Part shown: positions 6,687-11,941 of the stretch, one piece after another | Layout: the number at the start of each line of letters is the position of its first letter | How positions within the stretch are numbered: the first letter of the stretch is position 1 | Source of the DNA: Flavobacteriales bacterium | Lineage (GTDB): Bacteria; Bacteroidota; Bacteroidia; Flavobacteriales; BACL11 | NCBI GenBank assembly: GCA_002730985.1 | Contig: PCBP01000057.1 | Span: 1-11,941, forward strand | Direction of reading: 5' to 3' | Length of the DNA: 11,941 nucleotides | Notes under the pieces: model-generated | What the model was told of the DNA's origin: nothing | The model's input: the letters and a program-made list of their open reading frames with translations, nothing else | The model's database searches: none | Program-made: the position numbers and the translations under genes

Positions 6687-7733
6687 TTAAAATATATCTC
6701 CTATCTCTGGATTATATTCTCCGAAAATAGTTGTGTCAATTACTATAGGTACTTTATAATAAACTGGGCTGTATCCTGTCCATATTCCTAAGCCACCATT
6801 AATATTGCTTACTAAGTTTGCAGGCTCTGCAAATGGGTTTCCATTTGTACCCCCTTGTCTAACTAACCCTCTCCAAAATTTCATTGATGGCTCATCTATT
6901 TGACAAAATTTGATCAGAACAACATCTTTTTCTCGAAGTAATGTATCTCCATTAGAACATTCTCTGTAGTGAGAACTATTATATTTTCCTGTTGGAAAAT
7001 TGCCATTTTTACTAGGTCTTGGAAAGTATGTCTCAAAAGTTTGTCCATTAATCAAAATATCACTACCCGAATCTACTAATCTTAATATTTGATCTTCATT
7101 ATTTTTACTTTTACAGCTATCTTCACTAAAACTATAGTGTTCTAATCTTTTGCTTTTAATTAATATGTTGTTTTGCTGATTAGCAGGGTCGGAGTAAATG
7201 GCTCTTATATCACATTTATAAGCTCTTTCATCTGTTTCACTTTTCTCAACCCAAAGACAATCTAATGGTGTTGATTTTGGAATGAAAGTTTGTGCTGTAA
7301 TAAGTTGATTTTCCCACTTGATTTCTAAATAATATGTTAGTTCCTCTTTACTAAAATCGTAATTACCAGGATTAGTTATTACATCAATTAATTCACTTGG
7401 CTCAATAGTATAAAGAGGTATTTCTTCGCCAATAAATTCTTCTGATATTTGTGGGTCTAATAACTCAAGAGGTTTGTTGACTTTCAATCCTGATTCATCA
7501 AAATACCAAACATTTATTGAGTCTACATTATTTACAAATAACTCATTATAAGTATTTGTGTTAATCTGATCAAAGTATCCTTGATTTTTTGTCAGGATGA
7601 CATAAGGAGGGTAGCCTGGCTCAATATACCCTTCTACAACTAGTTTGATATCTACTTGTTGTAATTCTAACGTAATTTCTTCTTGACATGAAATAAGAAA
7701 AAAACTAAGCAAAAAAATTAAATAATATCTCAT
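6687..7733 (-). CDS. DUF4249-family outer-membrane lipoprotein, partner of the TonB-dependent receptor
   Basis: A 348-residue protein with a lipoprotein signal: MRYYLIFLLSFFLIS then Cys16 (lipobox L-I-S-C), giving a lipid-anchored mature protein. The early mature part (VDIKLVVEGYIEPGYPPYVILTKNQGYF) matches the DUF4249 family of Bacteroidota, which is typically encoded right after a TonB-dependent receptor. It likely sits at the outer membrane, perhaps facing the surface, and helps capture the receptor's substrate in a SusD-like manner (inference; no SusD TPR helices are visible). The start lies 3 nt after the receptor stop, so the two are tightly coupled. The substrate is unknown. No catalytic motif was recognised. 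Confidence 0.83.
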   Translation of the reverse strand: MRYYLIFLLSFFLISCQEEITLELQQVDIKLVVEGYIEPGYPPYVILTKNQGYFDQINTNTYNELFVNNVDSINVWYFDESGLKVNKPLELLDPQISEEFIGEEIPLYTIEPSELIDVITNPGNYDFSKEELTYYLEIKWENQLITAQTFIPKSTPLDCLWVEKSETDERAYKCDIRAIYSDPANQQNNILIKSKRLEHYSFSEDSCKSKNNEDQILRLVDSGSDILINGQTFETYFPRPSKNGNFPTGKYNSSHYRECSNGDTLLREKDVVLIKFCQIDEPSMKFWRGLVRQGGTNGNPFAEPANLVSNINGGLGIWTGYSPVYYKVPIVIDTTIFGEYNPEIGDIF

Positions 7734-7736
7734 AAT

Positions 7737-10100
7737 TTAAAAATTAAAGTTCCAGGTGATAGATGGTAAAATTGGAAATATGGACACTTGATATGCTTTA
7801 GGTATTAGATTGCCTTGTTGTATACTTCCGTTCTCTACGCCTTCTGGAGTTTCTAATGCAAAATAAATAAAGTAAGGGTTTTTTCTACTATATACGTTAT
7901 ATATTGAGAAGTTCCATGAAGATTGGAATCTTCTTTTCTTTTTTGGAGTATATGTAGCGCCAATATCAAGTCTGTGATAAGGGTCCATTCTGAAGCCATT
8001 TCTAGAAGTGTACTCAGTGTAAATATTTTCGCCAATCACGTATCTTTCTGAAGGAAGTGTAATTGCATTCCCAGTTGCATAAACAAAGACACTACTTAAG
8101 TTCCATTTTTCAGATAATTTATGATTAACTGTAATAGAAAGGTCATGCCTTCTATCATATTTAGCTGGAAATGCTACACCTTCATTTACTTCATCAAAAT
8201 ATTTTGTTGTCTTAGATAGGGTGTATCCAATCCATCCCGTTGTTTTTCCTTTGTTCTTTTTGATTAGCAATTCAATCCCATAGGAATCACCATCACCGAA
8301 AGTAAAAGAATCATCACTATTTGAATTTGTATTATCTTCAGGAAGCACGCCTTCTTTATATTCAATAAGATTCGTCATTTCTTTATAGTATGCTTCAATA
8401 GAAGTTTCATACATATTATCATTTAGATTCTTGAAATACCCTAATGCATATTGGTCGGAAAATTTTGGTTTTATGCCTGAAGAACTTGGAATCCAGAGAT
8501 CAGTCGGTAAGCTTACGCTAGATGTTGATGCAAGATGAATATATTGATAATTTTGAGTGTATGCTGCTTTTATTGAACTAGTAGGATTTATTTTATATCT
8601 CATAGTTAATCTTGGTTCTAATCCAAAATAATCTTTTCCTCCAGTTCGCACACCTGTTATGCTATCAGTAATTAGATCTTGAAAATAAGAATATCTTAAT
8701 CCAGCATTTACTTTTAATACATCTGAAATGTCAAAATCATCTGATAGGTATAAGGCAGCCTCATTTGAATATTGTTTAAATATCTCCTCGGGCTCGAAAA
8801 CTACATCTCCAGATCTTCCACTAGCATTTCCTGGGGTAAACTCATGATAAGTATAGTTAGCCCCAAATTTAACAGAATGTCTTTGATTAGGTTGATATAA
8901 GAAATCAACCTTACTATTCCAATCGTTGATTCCTGAGAATATTTTTAATTCAAATTCTTGTTGTGCAATGTTAAATTCAAATCTATAATCAGTGAATATG
9001 AGTGATGTATTCATAAATAATTTATCATTAAATAGATGATTCCATCTTAATGAAGTTGTTGCATTACCCCATGGTATTTTTATTGCAAAACCATTATCTG
9101 TATTTGCAAAATTAAAAACATCTCTACCAAAGTATCCGCTTAGATAAATCCGGTCTTTATCAGATATTCGGTAATTTATCTTAGTTGTAAGATCATAAAA
9201 ATAGTAGCCTGAACCATTAAATGCATTATCATCAGGTATAAATGGGTCTGTCAAAACATCGATATAAGTCCTTCTTCCAGAAATAATAAAGGAGCTTTTT
9301 TCTTTTTGTACAGGACCTTGTATCGTTAATCTTGAAGAAAGTAGACCAATTCCGCCATCTATTTCATATTTTTTATTGTTGCCATCTTTCATGGTTATAT
9401 CTAGAACAGATGAGAGTCTGCCTCCATATTCTGCTGGCATTCCGCCTTTGATTATATTAATATCTTTAATAGCATCTGCATTAAACACTGAGAAGAATCC
9501 AAAAAGATGAGCAGCATTATAAACTACTGCTTCATCTAGTAAAATAAGATTCTGATCTGGGCCTCCTCCTCTAACATAAAGTCCTGAATTTCCTTCCCCG
9601 CCTGATTGAATCCCAGGTAATAGTTGTGCTGATTTTAGAATATCAATTTCTCCAAGGATTACAGGGAGTTGTTTAATATTTCCAACTTCTAGTTTGACTT
9701 GGCTTATATTAGAACTGCTAACATTTTTATCTAATCTTTCTCCAGTTACAATTACTTCTTCAGTTAATATAGCATCATTATTTAATCCGATATTTAATCG
9801 GAGATCTTTATTTAAGCGAATGTTCTTAGTAATAGATTTATAACCAATAAATGAATAGATGATTACGTAGTCCCCTTCTTTCATGGTTAAAGAATAGAAT
9901 CCATATTGATTACTGGCAGTACCTTTATAGCTCTCTTGATCATAAATAGAGACGCCAATTAAATTTTCTCCTGATTCGTTATCTTGAATATAGCCACTAA
10001 TAGTGTACTGTTCTTGCGCAAAACCTACTAATGAATACAATAGAGGTATTATTAATAGTATTGTTTTTTTTATGTTATTTAAATAAGTAGAGCGCAACAT
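7737..10100 (-). CDS. TonB-dependent outer-membrane receptor with N-terminal carboxypeptidase-D regulatory-like domain
   Basis: A 787-residue SusC-like energised importer. Order: signal peptide 1-29 (basic start, hydrophobic core, cleavage after GFAQ); CarboxypepD_reg-like beta domain about 32-115 (ISGYIQDNESGENLIGVSI); a TonB-box-like EEVIVTG (114-120); plug domain about 140-240 with GLYVRGGGPDQNLILLDE (173-190) and GRLSSVLDI (227-235); then the barrel, rich in alternating aromatic strands and ending in TWNFNF with the terminal Phe typical of outer-membrane barrels. A TTG at 10103 would add one residue; the ATG at 10100 is preferred. It heads an operon with the DUF4249 lipoprotein and trxB. 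No sigma/anti-sigma pair is adjacent. The cargo cannot be deduced; siderophore, metal complex, peptide or glycan are all open. Confidence 0.94.
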   Translation of the reverse strand: MLRSTYLNNIKKTILLIIPLLYSLVGFAQEQYTISGYIQDNESGENLIGVSIYDQESYKGTASNQYGFYSLTMKEGDYVIIYSFIGYKSITKNIRLNKDLRLNIGLNNDAILTEEVIVTGERLDKNVSSSNISQVKLEVGNIKQLPVILGEIDILKSAQLLPGIQSGGEGNSGLYVRGGGPDQNLILLDEAVVYNAAHLFGFFSVFNADAIKDINIIKGGMPAEYGGRLSSVLDITMKDGNNKKYEIDGGIGLLSSRLTIQGPVQKEKSSFIISGRRTYIDVLTDPFIPDDNAFNGSGYYFYDLTTKINYRISDKDRIYLSGYFGRDVFNFANTDNGFAIKIPWGNATTSLRWNHLFNDKLFMNTSLIFTDYRFEFNIAQQEFELKIFSGINDWNSKVDFLYQPNQRHSVKFGANYTYHEFTPGNASGRSGDVVFEPEEIFKQYSNEAALYLSDDFDISDVLKVNAGLRYSYFQDLITDSITGVRTGGKDYFGLEPRLTMRYKINPTSSIKAAYTQNYQYIHLASTSSVSLPTDLWIPSSSGIKPKFSDQYALGYFKNLNDNMYETSIEAYYKEMTNLIEYKEGVLPEDNTNSNSDDSFTFGDGDSYGIELLIKKNKGKTTGWIGYTLSKTTKYFDEVNEGVAFPAKYDRRHDLSITVNHKLSEKWNLSSVFVYATGNAITLPSERYVIGENIYTEYTSRNGFRMDPYHRLDIGATYTPKKKRRFQSSWNFSIYNVYSRKNPYFIYFALETPEGVENGSIQQGNLIPKAYQVSIFPILPSITWNFNF

Positions 10101-10130
10101 CAATCTTCTTGAAATTCAGCTACAAAAAAA

Positions 10131-10138
10131 CAAAACTA
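10131..10138 (-). promoter_or_regulatory. Candidate -7 element for the TonB-dependent receptor operon
   Basis: The minus strand reads TAGTTTTG, a perfect TAnnTTTG match, 30 nt upstream of the receptor ATG at 10100. No TTG lies at 19-21 nt spacing, so the -33 half is missing or degenerate. It lies in the 134-bp divergent gap shared with the secreted protein gene at 10235. Confidence 0.38.
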
Positions 10139-10188
10139 ATTTCAATTTAATGATGATATTTTGAAATAAATTTATTGAAAATATACAG

Positions 10189-10219
10189 TTGTTTGTTAGA
10201 CTAATTTTATTTAATTTTA
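10189..10219 (+). promoter_or_regulatory. Candidate promoter for the secreted thioredoxin/cupredoxin protein
   Basis: TTG at 10189-10191, 20 nt, then TAATTTTA at 10212-10219, which fits TAnnTTTG except for the final G. The spacing is identical to the pdxH promoter. Transcription would start near 10225, about 10 nt before the ATG at 10235. The region is very AT-rich, so chance similarity is possible. Confidence 0.38.
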
Positions 10220-10234
10220 CGAAAAATATAAATT

Positions 10235-11941
10235 ATGAAAAGATTGTTTTTGATTTTAAGTTTATGTGTATTTAGCTTGGCAAATGCACAGAATGGCTTA
10301 TTAAATGGCACAGGATATGCCCCTAACTTTACAGTGACTGACTTAAATGGGAATACATATACTATTTATGATTATCTAGATAGTGGATATGTTATGGTGT
10401 TAGAATTAATGAGTGTGTCTTGTGGGCATTGCCAGTCGCATGCTGCAGGAACTGAGAACTCTTATATAGCTAATGGACCTAGTGGAACAAATGTTGCCCG
10501 ATTCTTAGGATTAGAAGTTAATCCTTCAACTGATAGTACTGCAGTAGCTAATTTCGCTAGCACCTATAATGTTACATTCCCTATCGCAAATAATGTGTCG
10601 CCAACCGCTATTAATTATGAATTATATTACACGCCAGGATATTATGTGATCTATCCTGATTATACATATACCACTATTTGTGCTGCTTCTTGTGTTACGG
10701 CTCAGAATTATATAACTATAGAAGGCTTATTAAATGCCTCTATAGCAGCATGGACTCCTCCCGTATATGGATGTATGGATAGCACAGCATCTAATTACGA
10801 TCAATTAGCTACTGTTAGTAATGATAGTTGTGACTATACATCATATACGATTACTACAATTGGCATGAGTTTCTCCCCAGACACTATAGTTTGTGATGTA
10901 GGAGATACTATTAGTTTCATATTAGGAGGGAGTCATAATGCTGTAGAGGTAAGTGATAGTACTTGGTTGGCAGGAGGTAATACGCCACTTTCTGGAGGTT
11001 TTAGCTTTGGTTATGGTACAGCAGGTATGTATATACCAGATGACTGCCATACTTTCTATTATGTTTGCCAACCACATTCTCAGGCAGGAATGAAAGGAGT
11101 TATTATTGCACATCATCCTCCAGTTTTTGGTTGTACAGATTCACTTGCATTTAACTATGATTCTTTAGCAACTGTAGATGATGGCACATGTACTTATACA
11201 TATGATGTTACTTTTCAATTAGACATGAGTACTGTTGACACTGCTTTATTTACTATTCCTGAAATTAATGGAACATTTAATAATTGGTGTGGGCCTTGTG
11301 CCCCTATGTCTGATCCTGATGGGGATAATATTTGGGATTATACTATTGCTTTGCCAGATGGTTATTATGAATTTATATATACTGCAGATAGTGTTAATAT
11401 TATAGAAAATTTATTTCCTTCATTGTGCACTGTTTCTGGGTGGGGTTATACAAATAGAACTTTAAATATTGTTGGGGATACTACATTGCCTGTTGTATGT
11501 TGGGAATCTTGTTGGGAATGTAATTTTATACCAGTTCTAGGTTGCACTAGCCCAATATATTGTAATTATAATCCACTTGCTACAATTTATGATGGCAGTT
11601 GTGCTGGCTTTGCTGGTTGTATGGATCCGCTTTATGCTGAATATGACTCTATTGCTACATGCGATGATGGATCGTGTAGCACCTTATCTACATGCAATGA
11701 AGATGCTCCAACAGGCCTATATGCTAGTAATGTTGTCCATAATAGAGCAACTATTAATTGGGATAATATAAACTCTAATGTATGTAGTGTTGATCAGTAT
11801 AGAATCCAGTATAGAGAAGTTGGAGCTAGTTCATGGTCACAAAAGACGATGTCAGGTCCAGTAGGTTCTTGTAATTTTGCCAGTCAGAAAACAGATAAGC
11901 TAATTCTTAATTTGACTGCTAATACTAACTATGAGTATCAG
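10235..11941 (+). CDS. Secreted multidomain protein: thioredoxin-like (CGHC), plastocyanin-like copper domain, Cys-paired repeats, glycogen-binding-like domain, FnIII; 3'-truncated by the window edge
   Basis: The frame is open from the ATG at 10235 to the last base (569 codons) with no stop. Layout: signal peptide 1-19 (MKRLFLILSLCVFSLANAQ); thioredoxin/redoxin-like domain about 26-170 with Cys63-Gly-His-Cys66 and a candidate cis-Pro at Thr133-Pro134; Cys-paired repeat 180-199; type 1 copper (plastocyanin-like) domain about 204-292 with ligands His234, Cys278, His281, Met286; repeat 300-319; a CBM48/AMPK-glycogen-binding-like beta domain about 322-430 (EINGTFNNW, PMSDPDGDNIWDY); repeats 437-456 and 462-481; FnIII domain from about 491, running off the edge. 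Such modules suggest export, perhaps by type IX secretion with a sorting domain beyond the window (inference). Role is unknown: an extracellular redox or copper protein with surface or glycan attachment is plausible. It is divergent from the receptor operon. Confidence 0.9.
   Translation, partial: MKRLFLILSLCVFSLANAQNGLLNGTGYAPNFTVTDLNGNTYTIYDYLDSGYVMVLELMSVSCGHCQSHAAGTENSYIANGPSGTNVARFLGLEVNPSTDSTAVANFASTYNVTFPIANNVSPTAINYELYYTPGYYVIYPDYTYTTICAASCVTAQNYITIEGLLNASIAAWTPPVYGCMDSTASNYDQLATVSNDSCDYTSYTITTIGMSFSPDTIVCDVGDTISFILGGSHNAVEVSDSTWLAGGNTPLSGGFSFGYGTAGMYIPDDCHTFYYVCQPHSQAGMKGVIIAHHPPVFGCTDSLAFNYDSLATVDDGTCTYTYDVTFQLDMSTVDTALFTIPEINGTFNNWCGPCAPMSDPDGDNIWDYTIALPDGYYEFIYTADSVNIIENLFPSLCTVSGWGYTNRTLNIVGDTTLPVVCWESCWECNFIPVLGCTSPIYCNYNPLATIYDGSCAGFAGCMDPLYAEYDSIATCDDGSCSTLSTCNEDAPTGLYASNVVHNRATINWDNINSNVCSVDQYRIQYREVGASSWSQKTMSGPVGSCNFASQKTDKLILNLTANTNYEYQ
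10772..11677 (+). repeat. Four dispersed copies of a Cys-paired GC-x-D...DDGSC protein repeat
   Basis: Copies lie at 10772-10831, 11132-11191, 11543-11602 and 11618-11677, each encoding 20 residues that begin and end with Cys and have exactly 18 residues between. The pattern is about C-[MT]-D-x-x-x-x-x-Y-[DN]-x-[LI]-A-T-x-x-D-x-[ST]-C. The copies are diverged in DNA, so this is a protein-level repeat. The two Cys probably form a disulfide in the oxidising exterior, and the Asp/Asn pattern may bind calcium (inference). Confidence 0.85.

Noticed and set aside
7853..8035. A 60-residue minus-strand frame
   Set aside because: It lies within the TonB-dependent receptor gene in another frame; the receptor barrel is intact across it.
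10101..10103. TTG at 10103 as the receptor start
   Set aside because: It adds one Met before an ATG in the same frame; the ATG at 10100 is the simpler choice and gives a normal signal peptide.
10922..11116. A 64-residue minus-strand frame
   Set aside because: It is antisense to the copper domain of the long plus-strand gene, with no recognisable protein features of its own.
11285..11300. WCGPC taken as a second thioredoxin domain
   Set aside because: There is no thioredoxin-like sequence around it, and the flanks fit a glycogen-binding-like beta domain. It is kept only as a curiosity in the findings.
11577..11771. A 64-residue plus-strand frame rich in Met, Leu and Val, resembling a membrane peptide
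   Set aside because: It lies in a different frame inside the long open frame from 10235, where the in-frame product has clear repeats and an FnIII domain. The hydrophobic composition is a by-product of the repeat-coding DNA.
1..11941. Mobile elements, CRISPR arrays, tRNA or rRNA genes, phage or defence modules
   Set aside because: I read both strands for transposase or integrase motifs, regularly spaced repeats, tRNA-like cloverleafs and toxin-antitoxin-like small gene pairs, and saw none. The only direct repeats found are the bTHX tandem and the protein-level Cys repeats.

Overview
The window looks like a chromosomal segment of a low-GC member of the Bacteroidota, most likely a marine flavobacterium. 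The support is a SusC-like TonB-dependent receptor paired with a DUF4249 lipoprotein, a bTHX ribosomal protein, and a secreted multidomain protein with the Cys-paired GC-x-D...DDGSC repeats common in exported flavobacterial proteins. In addition, start codons lack clear Shine-Dalgarno sequences, and TAnnTTTG (-7 type) promoter elements lie upstream of most transcription units. No tRNA, rRNA, insertion sequence, integrase, CRISPR array or phage gene was seen. Once the edge-truncated genes are counted, no gene-free stretch exceeds about 130 bp.

Left part (1-1970): the 3' part of a class IV PLP-dependent aminotransferase, cut by the left edge and open from base 1, runs rightward. It overlaps the end of a convergent YqgE/AlgH-family gene by 23 bp. 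YqgE is divergent from pdxH (pyridoxamine 5'-phosphate oxidase, which makes PLP). pdxH has a well-formed promoter and a probable terminator.

Middle (1970-5650): a leftward, mainly housekeeping block. fmt (initiator tRNA formylation) overlaps trmH (tRNA Gm18 methylation) by 4 nt, and both are followed by the small ribosomal protein bTHX. A RecQ-family helicase lies upstream as a separate unit.

Right part (5721-10100): a compact leftward operon of TonB-dependent receptor, DUF4249 lipoprotein (3-nt gap) and trxB (18-nt gap). The first two form an outer-membrane uptake pair of unknown substrate. The third is cytoplasmic thioredoxin reductase.

Right edge (10235-11941): a rightward, divergently transcribed open frame that continues beyond the window. 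Its 569 visible residues start with a signal peptide and a thioredoxin-like domain with CGHC. They continue with a plastocyanin-like type 1 copper domain with a complete ligand set, four repeats each with exactly 18 residues between paired cysteines, a glycogen-binding-like beta domain and the start of a fibronectin type III domain. This modular, probably surface-exported redox/copper protein is the most unusual item in the window. Its function is not known, and any link to the divergent receptor operon is inference.
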